A DNA stretch of 64,000 bases from Eucalyptus grandis (lineage: Eukaryota; Streptophyta; Magnoliopsida; Myrtales; Myrtaceae), in NCBI RefSeq assembly GCF_016545825.1, contig NC_052620.1, positions 14,074,001 through 14,138,000 on the forward strand, written 5' to 3'. Both the position numbers and the translations under genes were made by a program. Below, piece after piece: positions 1 through 11,800 of this stretch. A model generated the notes under the pieces. That model was given only the letters and a program-made list of their open reading frames with translations. It was not told where the DNA came from and ran no database searches. Positions within the stretch are counted from its first letter, which is position 1. Each line of letters begins with the position of its first letter.

Positions 1-1720
1 AAAGAATTTCTTTGAAGAATTATTTTCGAAAGATTAATTCTAGGATCGCACTCACGACTGATACATGGAGTTCCATTCAAAATCTGAATTATATGTGTCT
101 CACTGCACATTTTATCGATGAAAATTGAAAGTTGCATAAAAAAATCATCAACTTTGTGGTGATGCATAGTCATGGGGGTAGGGAGATTGGGAAAATGGTG
201 GAGAAATGCATTCAGGAGCGGAGAATAGAAATAAAAATGTCCACAATCACTGTAAATAATGCTAGCTCGAATGATGTTGCAATTGCCTATTTAAGAGAAA
301 AATTTTCGAAAGAAAAGTCATTGATATTAAATGGTAGTGTTTTGCACATGAGGTGCACAACTCATATATTAAATTTGATAGTGAGAGATGGCCTGACTAC
401 AGTACGTGACTCTATTGCACGTATCCGAAATGTGATTAGGTATGTAAGGAGTTCTCCTACGAGAGCCAAAGCATTTCAGTCTTGCATTGAGAGTTAAGAG
501 ATCACTTATAAGGGTTCGGTAGTTCTTGACGTTGCCACTAGATGGAACTCCACTTATCTCATGTTAGACACCGCCATAAAGTTCAGAAAAGCTTTCCAAA
601 TAATGGAAGACGATGATTTATCTTTTGCAAGTGAGCTTAGTCATGGAATTCCTAGTGATGATGATTGGGAAAATGCTATTATTCTTTCGGAATTTCTAAA
701 AGTATTCTATAATACCACCAATAAGATGTTGGGGAGTTCATATGTTACTTCAAATGATTATTTTAAAGGGATAACTCTTTTGTATAGATATTTGAAAGAT
801 GCGGTCGATGCTTCGAATCCTAAGCTTTAAGCTATGGGTGTGAAAATTAAAGAAAAATTTGATAAATATTATGGAAGCTTGGATAAAATGAATATGATGG
901 TGTTAATTGTGGTTGTGTTAGATCCTAGAGCCAAGTTGAATTATGTGACTTTCTTGTATGGACAAATTTATGATGATGAATTGAAAGTTAAAGAGATGCA
1001 TTACAAGGTGAAAGATACATTGGAGTGTTTGTATGAATTTTATGAGCAATCTTCTCCTATTTCAAGTGATCGAAATTTTAGTGGTCATAGTTCAGGTGCA
1101 AGTAGTAGTGCTTCCAATGCCGATACGGGTGGTAGTGAAGGAATAAAGAAGTATGACGCCCAAGATACGGGTGGTAGTGAAAGAATAAAGAAGTATGACG
1201 CCCAAGCTTGGAAGAAAATATTTTTATACTCAAATGAACAAGGGTGCGATGACAACAAGTCCAAGCTTGATGAGTATTTTCAAGAAAAAAAATGAAAAGG
1301 ATCTTGATCTTGACCTTTTGATGTGGTGGAAGACTAATGGCTCAAAATATAAGATCATTTCTTTGATGACTCGAGATATTTTGTCCATTCCCGTAACTAC
1401 CGTTGCTTCCGAGTCAACTTTTAGTACATCGGGTCGTGTGCTTAATGGCTTTCGAAGTTCTTTAACTCCCAAAGTAGCAGAAGCTTTGATTTGCACTCAA
1501 GATTGGTTGAGAGCCATTCGTGTACCGATTGATGTTGAGGAGTGCATCGAGAATGCAGAAAAATTTGAGTTAGGTAAGTGGCATTATTTATATCTTTATA
1601 TATTGTAATTCTTTTTGTATATCTATAAGTGAATATTTTATTTAATCTCTTCTTCTTCTTCTTCTTCTTCTTTTTATAGATATGGATGGTCTTAATGCGG
1701 AGATTATCGCCGATAAATAG
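1..1720 (+). pseudogene. hAT transposase relic (RICESLEEPER/BED-finger type), 5' end off window
   Basis: The frame is open from the window edge (DTW-S-Q plus NYMCLTAHFID, typical of plant hAT transposases), through a CTTHILNLIV-type block near 350-400 and a D-ATRWNSTY block near 520-560. It ends in the hAT C-terminal dimerisation domain (1310-1530: TRDILSIPVTTVASESTFS, then RSSLTP). Stops at 495-497 and 828-830 and a frameshift in an A-run near 1290 break it. A plausible last intron has donor GTAAGT at 1574 and acceptor TATAG at 1679; the final short exon closes at 1720 in DGLNAEIIADK. The N-terminal BED zinc finger would lie upstream of the window. Such enzymes cut and paste hAT DNA; this copy cannot encode a full protein. 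Confidence 0.9.
1122..1205 (+). repeat. 42-bp in-frame tandem duplication in the hAT transposase
   Basis: Two adjacent 42-bp copies (1122-1163 and 1164-1205) differ at one base (GAAGGA against GAAAGA). Each encodes 14 residues beginning DTGGSE and ending KYDAQ. It lies in the low-conservation linker before the dimerisation domain and keeps frame. Confidence 0.95.
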
Positions 1721-4170
1721 AGTTTATCACTAAGAGGATGCCTTGCATTGAAAAGTAAAGCACAGCTTTTATTTCAGCTTTCAAGAGATAGTATGAACCA
1801 AATATAACTGTGTTGTATATCTTTTTTATGTTTCAGGAGCAGTAGGTCTTATGCGGGCCAAGTGAAGGGGCTGGTGTGGAATCAGAATTCTTGTCTTATT
1901 TACAGTATTACTTTTTTATCTGATGAAATCACCTTGGGATTGTATTATTATGAAGGCAAATATGGTTACTTTCTTGCAACTTACAGTGCTGTGTCTCCGA
2001 ATGATTTGTCAACAATCTATCCACATCCATTATATTACAAGGTATCTAAAAGACGTGATTTTTCTGAATGTAGGAGCAAGGATTTGTAAGGAATGGACAT
2101 GCTGATAAATGGGAAAGGGTTCACCAAATTCAAGATAAGTTTGAATATGATGGAGAGAGAAGAATGAGGGAGAAAGGTAATTTCATGTTTGACTTTCTGA
2201 ATGATTCATCTTTGTCCATTGGTTTCACCAATCTATGGTCTGCTTGCCAGTGATATTTTACTCGCAAGGTAACATGCATGTCTGCCACCAACTTCTATTG
2301 TTTGTGAGCTACATGGTAACACATCAGCATGAATTTTTTAACTTCCCATTTAAGAAGTCAAGCTACATGACCTGTCATCTTTTCTTGACTGCGATGGGTC
2401 TGTAGGCTATTAAACTTCTGTGAATCTTGTGGTAGACCTTGTTTTCGATAGTTGATGGATTAGCTATACATATAAAAGGATAGGGCTGATGTAATTTCTT
2501 GTTTTGAGTAAAGAGCTGATTGCATTGGCACCTACATTCTTATCACATCGCCCAAGGCATCTGCACCTGGAATTGAAGGCCAGTGGGTTATGGAAACTAA
2601 TCTGGGTATCACCTGTTATCCCATTAATTATAAAATGTGGATCATGGTTTAGCTAGACAAAGGATAAGGCAGAGCATATTTTCTTATTTTGAGAAATGAG
2701 CTGGTTGCATTGGACCAACATTATACCACAACACTCTAGGCAGCTGTTCCTTGAATTAAATAACGAGTGGTTTTATGCAAAATATTCTGGGTATCTACAT
2801 GTTATTTCATCCTTACAAAATGCAGTTGATAATGCAAAGCACTTTAAGTCACTATTTGGATTTAAACAAAATGATAAATTGCAAAACTAAGCTGAATAGC
2901 CAGTTTTGCATTTTTATATTTTTTTCAACATCAAATGGTTGAATGACCTCTCTGAATGGATCTGTAATTGTGGGCATGGACGGATCTGGTTGATTTTTAT
3001 TGAAAGATTGAGTACTTGATCGAGGCTGCAAGATAAAAAGAGTGTTCCATTTTACTTTCCCAATGAGGATGAGCAAGTCATTTAGTAATTTTGTCTTTTA
3101 TTTTAAGCCCCACCAGGTGATTCTCTCGCATCTCTCCTTCGTTAAAGCAATATATATGTGCCAAGTATTCTCCTGATTTGTAGCTTCCATTACCCATTAT
3201 TTATATTTTCTTACATGCATGTAAATCTCTATCACTCTCTCGTCCCCAAAAAGCCAGTCCAATTAGATTTTGCAAACAAAAATGAAAATTTGAATCCCAG
3301 CTTCCAAATTAACAAATTGGGACTTTAGGTATGCGTCCTCAGAAACTGGTTCGACTGCTCAGGTATTGCATCACTTGTATGAATCGAATGATTGTGGAAT
3401 TCATGAAATCTTTGGTGGCTTTCTTTATTTATTCCACTTGCCACTGCAAAATGCATGTTTGAAAATCGAAATTAGTTATGAATAAGTGAATTTTCATCAG
3501 AATCAGTTGAATCTGAGTCAGAATTAATTACTACTTTATTTAATGTTGGTATCATGGTTTTCTACGAAAGAAAAACGATCCCATGAAATATTATTTCAGA
3601 AAGCTAGCATAATGATAGTTAACAATTCTAGGGATTAGAATTTACTAAATCAAACCAAGTGCTAAACTTTGTCTAGAATTTGTGGAAATCTAAGGTTGTG
3701 GTTTGAATGAAATCACATTGGCAAGTAAGTTCACATATTGCTCCTTCAGAGGTTAAAATCTCTATTTTTTTGAATTTTTTATGCTAGGATGATCTGAAGC
3801 TTGCTAATAATGGCGCAAAGACAAGTACAACGAAGAGGAGTGCTGACTTTGGCGAAAATCTTTGGGAACTTGAAGACGCTTTATCAGAAGCTACATCAAA
3901 GCATGAGCTATGAGTCTTTTGCTGATTTAAACAAGTTTTCCCAGGTATGCCACTTGCATAAAGTTAGTAGGATAGCAGGGAATGCACAATTTTTCCCACG
4001 AGTGTAATGTGTGCCACCATAGATATGGTGTCTGCATAAAGGTGAACTTACCTTTATGATTTTATGAACTCCGTGTTCATTATAAGTAGATGAAGCTAAG
4101 TCTGGCTCTTATGCCTGCAGTGCAATTATGGTCACTGTTAGAGCATGTTTCATCCATCATGTGCTCAAAC
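1721..4170. other. Non-coding interior of the hAT element; two exon-like pieces
   Basis: No long reading frame is present. Two short plus-strand stretches look like exons with splice signals. One is about 3329-3362, between TTTAG and a GTATTG donor. The other starts about 3789 after a GCTAG acceptor and is open for about 40 codons in the frame containing FGENLWELEDALSEA, then hits TGA. They could be captured host exons or the element's own remnants. I do not recognise the gene. Confidence 0.35.
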
Positions 4171-4329
4171 TACTGGATTGCTCATGAGTGTAAGAATAGT
4201 TTGTTTATTATTGCTTCTAAAATGCTGTTTGCTATTTGTGTTATATTCTCTTTGATGAATGACAAGTTTGTTTATTATTGCTGCATTCATTTCCATTTTT
4301 TTTAACTAAAAATGAAAAAAAAAAAAAAA

Positions 4330-4509
4330 GAGAACCTGTTGGAACCTATTGGAACCTGAAACCGACCCCGGAACCTGTGACAGGGTGGGTTCCAGGTTTT
4401 TGGTTCTGACGGGTAGGTTCCAAGTTCCAAAAAATGAGGAACCTATACCCGAGGGTAGGTTTCAGGTTCCAAGCGGAACCTGTAAGGAACCGGGAACTGC
4501 TCACCCCTA
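4330..4509. repeat. Subterminal GGTTCC/GGAACC array and right TIR of the hAT element
   Basis: About ten GGAACC/GGTTCC hexamers in both orientations fill the last 180 bp before the GCTCACCCCTA end. The block is the inverted equivalent of 29206-29376. Clustered subterminal hexamers are where Ac transposase binds its own element, so these are candidate transposase-binding sites by analogy. The ORFs through this block are low-complexity artefacts. Confidence 0.75.
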
Positions 4510-4517
4510 GGGTGCGA

Positions 4518-7500
4518 TTAGAACATACAATTTCGTCTTGATAAGTTATGATGGAAAGACGCCATTTGAAAGGGTATGATAGAGTTGTATAAAAATCTTT
4601 TGAAGATAACTGTTGGGATGGTTGGCAGAACGTATGCTCAGAAAGAAATTGTTTTCTTTTCTCTCCCCTTTCCATCAAAAGAAAGAAGGTGTTCCATTTC
4701 TCTTTTACGAAAACAATTGGCATTTACTCTGTGGAAATTAGATGTTTTCCTTGTGACTGCACTCAAACCAACGTGAAGTAATATTGTTTGTCATTCATCC
4801 GTAATTTAACGATCGTTCTGGGGTAAATTGTTCATTGCGCATTGTAAAGAGGTAAGTCATCTTCCGCCGACTTTCTTCCAACATAACTAGTGTGACAACA
4901 TTCATGACTGCTGCAATCACACCCGCTAATATCACTTGGATCTTATCATTATCCATCTACATATGAAATATTCTAGCGCACTAGTCATGAAAAGCAAAAT
5001 GCAGGTGAAGTACTAGAAGGGTAATCCATTGGATACCCACATTATCTTCTTGTAAGAAATGTAAGAGAAATGTTGGAGCACGCTGATCATCCAATACTCT
5101 ATTCCTTTCTCTTGTTATGAGGAACACCTACTCCCATATCTCCGATTTGCACTTCGCTATCCCGAAAGGTGGTCCCTATAGATATCCAGCCTCTTGTTTG
5201 GTCTGGCATTCTATTTCCTTCACAAATGGTATGGCTTCTAATCTTTCTTTCAGTCACTTTAGAGCAATCTCCACCAACGCCTTGCAATGCCCTCATCTAG
5301 TCCTTGCCCTCTAAAGCACCAATACACTTCAACGATCATCCTCTTCACCTCTCACTCCACTCAAATACAACCCACCAGGATCCTTTCTTCCATGAAGTAC
5401 ATTTGCGGACAATATCCACCATTGACTTTATTTCTTTGTTCTCGTCATAATTAACTTTTAGGCCATGAATTTGATATTAATTAGGAAAAAAAGATGGTTG
5501 TGATCCCGAGGAGATTTTCATATTACAGTCGAATTGGCCGTTTGAACTCATAAAAAATTCGGATTAAGCAAAAAAAAAAGCATAGCAACTCCGAATAAGC
5601 ACAAAGCTTGCAATCCTCTCGGCTTCACTGAAAATCACATCTTCTTTTTTTTTCACACAAGTAATCAAAACTACACCACAATGAACATCAAAAGCTCCAT
5701 CATTTGCTCCAGTAATGACCTTAAACGCCCAACAAACATGGGCAGCTCAATTTTTCCCGATTGAGATACTAGAGGGTTTATCTTATTAGCAGTAGAAGTG
5801 GAATTTATTTGTTGCTCTTCGTGCGTTTCCAATTGATGACATGAAAGGGAGAAGTGTACAATTCCTTTTGTAATTTGATAAGTAAAATCGATTATTGTTC
5901 TCATTCATGGCCCATAAACCTATATCATCTCAATATTGAATAGATTTAGTTAAAAAGTATCCCTCTAATTAAGTAAATAAATAAGGAAATATTACAATTT
6001 TTAATGTACTAATTGACATCAAAAAATGAACTTATTTAGTATACATTAGATTTGTATAGTTTAAAAATCAATAAATTATTGAGTTAAAAAAAAATCAATA
6101 AATTATTGCAGTAAGTAAATCTCAAACCTCGATAGAACATAAAGTAACAATTCTGCATGTAGACTATTGTGCAAGTTAATGCGTAAACCATATGCACTAT
6201 GTGTATGCTTTGGTGTAGCTTCATATCCTCTTGTGGACTAACTTAAGGTAAAAAAGTCGTGTAAATGTTTTTTTTTTTTTTTTTTTTTCATAAGCTATCT
6301 TTTTAATCATAAATTTGGATATAATAATAGTGAGTGGGTTGTTAAAAATATTTCTCTGTCTTTGTATCAGAATTTTTTCCATCGCTTATATATTTCTTAT
6401 TTATTCAAGCGACACCTAAGGCAAGTTATTAGCGAGAGAAATCTTTGAATATAGTTAATTACACTTCTGGAAATTATGCAATATGAACCATCCTAATTTA
6501 GGGTATTTGTAGGAAAACCTTCGGAATCGGCATGGCTGAGTGGATCTAGGATCTATAGTAAAAGTCAAGGACTAGGTTCCAGTTTCTAAAAATTTGAAAT
6601 GGTGAGTATAAAATTTTTCCACGGAATAAGGTCATATGCACAAGGTCCCCATCCTTTATTGTTCACCTATTTAGGGTTACGTTACATAAAGATACAAGAT
6701 ACACTATAAAATATCCTTAAAAAGACATATATGTAGTAATAGATATTATAATTTTATTTGTTATTTATGATTTTATATCCTTTCTTTCACAAAATCGTGA
6801 TTAAAAAACGATCCATAAAGCAATATTGTGAGATGGAAAGCATAAATTCACTTGTACTCTACTAATTTTAATATAAACGTACGTCCTACTAATTCATAAT
6901 TATTTGTTGTTCATCTAAATGGAATAGCTGACGGAAATGCAATAATTTTTATTTATGAAAAAAATTATAAAATTCCCAGCACAAATGTAACGAACTTACA
7001 TATATAATTGCAGATATCCTTTTTTTTTTCCTTATAATTTGACAGTATAATCCAACATGTTACTAGCCCTAGTTTGCTAGGATTTGTTCTAAGATTGACT
7101 GTGGCATCCAATATTGAATCAAATGATTTTCTTATAAACCACAAGTCACAAGCTCTTTGACGCATCCATCATCAATGTAAAAAGACTGATAATTGGAAAT
7201 GTTCACTCGGAGACGTCTATTTTTCTACTTTGGCATAGAGGTTTGCCGATCTGCCCAAAATGACAAATCAATTTTCTTCTTGAGCCTAATCTATCAAGTT
7301 AGGTCTTCCTAGGCCCAATCAATTCTATATTGAAAATTCGATAGATAGGATATGCATATGATTCGCTTACACACATTTAGCCTGCATATATTATTCGGCT
7401 TGCCTCTTAATTAGGTATCAAGCACAATGTCTTCGATAAATATACATGGATACATATAATGATGAAGGGCTTCAATACATGTAGATGTACATATGTTGTA

Positions 7501-7544
7501 CCTATACCATGACAACTCCATCATGAGAGTACCTCTTCATGAAA
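4518..7544. other. Intergenic, no gene recognised
   Basis: AT-rich sequence with short, unrelated reading frames only. It contains a T-run (about 6269-6288) and a possible tRNA-derived remnant near 6528. The 7200-7544 stretch lies just downstream of the minus-strand NAC gene and presumably holds its 3' UTR. I see no conserved protein motif. Confidence 0.6.
6528..6592 (+). other. Possible tRNA-derived remnant (SINE or tRNA pseudogene)
   Basis: TGGCTGAGTGG at about 6532 fits the RNA polymerase III A-box consensus TRGYNNANNGG. GGTTCCAGTTT about 40 bp later is a weak B box (GGTTCRANYCC). The region between does not fold into a clear cloverleaf by eye, so it is not a functional tRNA gene. Confidence 0.3.
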
Positions 7545-8697
7545 TTAGAGCCAATCCAGTTGCTCCCAATCCCAAATTGGGTCTTCCAAACTTGCCATCT
7601 CCCATTGATGCGAACTTCCTGCATTGGCCGCTACTGCTTCTGATGATGATGCATCTGCACATCCACCACCTTCGTGCCCGCCTTCGCTGCTAGCAGTGTT
7701 GTCGCTACCTTGGATTGTTGTCTCTCTAGACACCGCTTCCAGTTGCCGACGATCAAATGCTCGAGACCTCCCGGACACCACATACACTCGGCACAATGCG
7801 AATTCACGCCTTAGCTGTAAGTACATTATTTCCAGAAAATCAAACACAGAGAAAAATGTTTATTGCATTTTTCTGTGAAAGTCCAAGTAAGATCTAAAGT
7901 AAAGACGGAAATTTGATAGTCTGCAACTGCACGGCACCGATAAAGTACATGACAGAAAACCAGTACAAGAAAGATTATTCAAAGTCGAAATTAGATAACC
8001 TAAGTGTCATGCACGCGAAGTTATTTTATCCTTTCTATGTTTGAAAAAGTTGAAATAAAGGTCCGAATTTCCTGATACGATCACCTTAGGGATGGAAATA
8101 TTACTGCTCGTAGAATCGAGATTGGTCGGCGAGAGTTCAATGGCCCTGTACTCGTTCAATTTCCAGTGAGTCTTTCTTCCTGTGGGAGTTTTTCCCATGT
8201 AGAAAATCATTGACTTCTTCACGCCGATCACTTTGTTGTCCGACGAGTAGATGTAGCCGAGAGACCCGGTGGCTTTCCAGTAGCCGGTGGCCATGCTCCG
8301 GCTGGGCCGCCCTCCTCTCGCCTCCCTCTCCTGCAGGGGCGCGAAGAAGAACCACTGCTCTCTTTCTTCTCTGCACAGCTCTCCCGCAAGCTCTGCAACG
8401 CAAATTCACCAAAGAAAATGTAGGGAAAAGAAAGTTCACTGGTAATGGGTATTTGTAATTTTCAAGAACCCATTTTTAGTGCACAGTCCAATCAATGAAG
8501 GGGATGTGAAAGAATCGCATGCACGCGGACTGTGTCTTACGTGGGAGATTCCATGGCTCAGTGTTGAAAATGTCGAGGACAGGGATGACACGGTGAAGCT
8601 CATCTTGCTTAAGGCCACCAAGTTGGTTATGCAAATAGAACGAAATGAGCTCTTCCTCAGTTGGATAGAACCTGAAACCTGTCGGGTACTTCTCCAT
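7545..8697 (-). CDS. NAC domain transcription factor, ANAC090-like
   Basis: Three exons on the minus strand: 8697-8541, 8392-8085 and 7814-7545, with GT-AG borders (donors GTAAGA and GTGATC, acceptors TTGCAG and TTACAG) and a continuous 244-residue frame. Exon 1 carries NAC subdomain A ([16 protein letters not shown]) and B ([10 protein letters not shown]). Exon 2 carries C ([23 protein letters not shown]) and D ([11 protein letters not shown]). Exon 3 opens with subdomain E ([12 protein letters not shown]) and ends in WDWEQLDWL, close to the C-terminal motif of Arabidopsis ANAC090. NAC proteins bind DNA as dimers in the nucleus; ANAC090 relatives have been linked to senescence and salicylate responses. 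Length fits that clade (about 235 aa). No membrane segment. It appears intact; the ATG at 8697 is followed directly by the NAC domain. Confidence 0.93.
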
Positions 8698-8820
8698 ATC
8701 TGGTTGTTTTGGGTCCTAAGGTTTCGAGATGGATCGGTAGATAAAGATTCTGTGTTGTTGAACACTACGATGAGGTAAAGCTTTAGTTGGGCGCTGATTT
8801 GAGTTAGCAATTCAATTACG

Positions 8821-8828
8821 TATATATA
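8821..8828 (-). promoter_or_regulatory. TATA box of the NAC gene
   Basis: TATATATA on the minus strand, about 125 bp upstream of the NAC start codon. This implies a 5' leader of roughly 90-95 nt. Assignment rests on position and sequence only. Confidence 0.5.
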
Positions 8829-8829
8829 G

Positions 8830-11800
8830 GGATCGCGAGCAGGAGGAGAGTGTGTTGAGATGATCTAGGGTTTCTGAAGGAAAGAATGCAGGAGGGAGGA
8901 GACCATGACGAGTGAAGAGACGGCGTGTCAATTGCGTCCTCTTGCACATGATAACATCAACGCGGTTGGGTCAAGGATTAGACATGAAGTGACAAGAGAA
9001 ACGAGCAGTGGCCGGCGCTTCACCGCTTCGGTTCTTCCACAACGATTGTAGCTGTCAAAAAGGAGGTATTGGCCTCGGGTACTGATACTCTCAGAATACT
9101 TATTCGATATAATTTAATAAGCAATATTTGGTTTTTCAAAACAATGATTACAAATAACTCGAGAGAACGTATTATATTAAATACAGTAAATTTTTTCTTA
9201 TTTGGTTGATTAACAAGCTTCTTAAGTATGCTCCCGCTTAGTTTTTATTTATTTATTTCAGCATAATTGCTTTTTAATTAAAATATACTTATAGATTGAT
9301 TTAATAGCTCATGTGATGTGCGAAACTACCATATGTTTTGCTTTTCTACATCCCCATGGGGGTTTACTAATATTGTCTTGGTTCGTACAAACCCAATTTA
9401 TAAGAAATCCTATTTTTTTTCGTATCGACAAAAAGATACATGGTTAGATCCATTGAATCAAAATGCATAAGTGATATTACTTACCCATGTAAACTGAATG
9501 TACTATTGTCATAGTTTGTCATATTAGGTCAAACTAATGACATATCAAAAGTGATAGTTTGTCATATTAGGTCAAGCTAATGACATATCAAAAGTGATAG
9601 ATTTTGCTTTATCTTGGATCCACAAAAGAAGATTCACTCCTAAGAATGTTTCACATTGGGGTGATTCTAATGATCACATAAGTCTATATAATATTTTCTT
9701 GAATCGAAGGAGAACATGATCTCAAGCGGCCATTCTTCTTGAAAATTAAGTTACTTCAATCGGCCTAGAAGCATCTCTTCAAATCTTGAATTGAGGCATC
9801 GATTTGTCCCTCTATGCATAGAATCCTTGACCAATGTCAATTACAGCTTCAAAAGAAGGAAACTGTTTGTACTATATGACAGAGTTTTGCTTAAACACAT
9901 CTAGGGTTGTTAGTTGTTACAATACTGAATCAAATCATCAAAAGTTTTTTTCATTACCGCTAAGCGAAGCGTCACCCATCGCTGTCATGCTAGCGGTTCC
10001 AAGCTGAATACCATGCAATCTCAACATATCTAGTGCTGAAAAGTAAGATTTACTTGAAGCATCGTGGATGGTGGTAGTTTGCTATGGATCAATACGCTTT
10101 TAGTTTACTTCCAAGTCAGCTATAGGAAAACAATAAATCAAACTAAAGTAACGTATAATTTGGTTTGAACGGAAGAAATTCTGCATCTAGATTAAGAATA
10201 ACATGTATTGTTAGTCAATTTTCCAGAAGGAAACTTCCGAAATGTTTCTTGCCCATCCCACAGGAACTGAAGCATTTGAATTTCTCTCTAAACTGAAAAC
10301 TAAAGGCAGAATTAGAACCGACAGCATTTATTTCATTTAGTTTACCTTTCTTGTGGCTACTTGACTTCCATTGATTGACTAGCAAACCATTTGAGATCCA
10401 TCACTTTCTAAACTTCTTAAGAAAGCCGCTACACACTCAAACTTGAGAACTTCCTCAGTTTTTACTTTATCCTTCGTTTCTTTTCACCATTCCATAATAC
10501 ATAGCTTTCGGTGCCTCCAACATCACCAAGGTCAAGAAATTGTTTGACTAACCATTATTATTGGGTGATATAGTGCGTGATAATCGAATGAAATGTTTCA
10601 TCTAAATAATACACTCTCATTTGGCTCAATATATCTTACTGACTCTTTTTTTATTTCAATATAATAGGGCTTGAGATATAAAAGAAAAAAAGAGGAACTG
10701 CTTATAATATGCATGCGCCATAAGATTTAGATTAAGTAAAAAAAAGGTAAAATTGTAAAAAATCAATCCAGATACATCCAATAGATTTACTAAAACTGTG
10801 AAAAAATCAAAAGGGAAAAAAAGAGGAACAAAGAAAGATGCACTTACATTTTCCTCTTGGATCCATTCACGATGATTTTCTCACCAAGCAGCAAGCAAGG
10901 CGGGGACCCCCAGATTAGAAGTACTGTTTATCATGATTAACTACTGCAAGCATTCCATACTTCCTATGATTCCTTTCTTGCTCTGTTTTTCTTGCCACGG
11001 ATGATTAAAATTCAAACTTCCACTTTCTTAGACCGAAAAAAATAAAATAAAATAATTCCAATTTCGGTGTATGTCTCCATCATGATTTTATTGGCAGGCA
11101 CGTCGATGATATTTGTGACATGTTAACCGGGTCTGCATTAACCCCAAATAGCGCTCAGTGCCTCGTACAAAGAATATTCTACCATTTCATGCTACTCATT
11201 TCCAAAAATCACCATTTGATAATAGAAAAAGAAAAACAATACGAACATTAAAAATTGCAATTGGGAATTAAGAATTATATGGTCACGACGTACACTCGTG
11301 CATTCTTTTTCTTGTTCGGACAACAGAAATGCTTATGTTGTTCTTATTGTTAAAATATCCGCATTATTTATTTATGGGGTTTTCTCTATATGTACTTGAT
11401 CTTCTTCTATCTATCAGTTTAAAATATTGGGTTGGCCATTAATATATAATAGAGAAGTCGGATTCTATCTAGTTTATTTCACTAATGTGGCCACCCAATG
11501 GACATTTTAACGGTCCTTGCACAAAATTCAAATGACTAGCTTGAGGAAGTAATATCAAATGTAAGTAACACATTCTTTGGCCAAATAGCAGGATTTCCTT
11601 TGAAAATCCCCGGGGAAGACAGTGGAAAGAAGATATGAGGAATCTTTTGAATTGTTCTTGAACTTGTGGAAAAAAGGGGATCATGCTCTAATTTGCTATC
11701 CTTGATGGCCCATCTTTTATGGTCAAGAGCATGTCATGACACAAATCCAACAAGTGATGTTCAACGCTTAAAGCACTTTAAGCTAAGATTTGCATTTTCC

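Larger units (their letters stand above)
1..4509 (+). mobile_element. hAT DNA transposon, right part (left end outside window)
   Basis: The stretch holds a decayed hAT transposase and ends at 4509 with GCTCACCCCTA, the reverse complement of the TAGGGGTGAGC end of the element at 29206. Just inside this end lies a GGTTCC/GGAACC-rich block (4330-4498). Inside that, about 4175-4320 matches, inverted, the sequence at 29385-29520. The two elements therefore share a terminal module. Ac-type hAT elements have TAGGG/CAGGG-type ends. The 8 bp after the end are GGGTGCGA; the matching left target-site copy is off the window. That the transposase and this right end belong to one element is inferred from proximity and orientation. 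Confidence 0.7.

Noticed and set aside
6528..6592. tRNA gene
   Set aside because: A box fits but B box is weak and no cloverleaf or anticodon arm is evident; kept only as a possible remnant.
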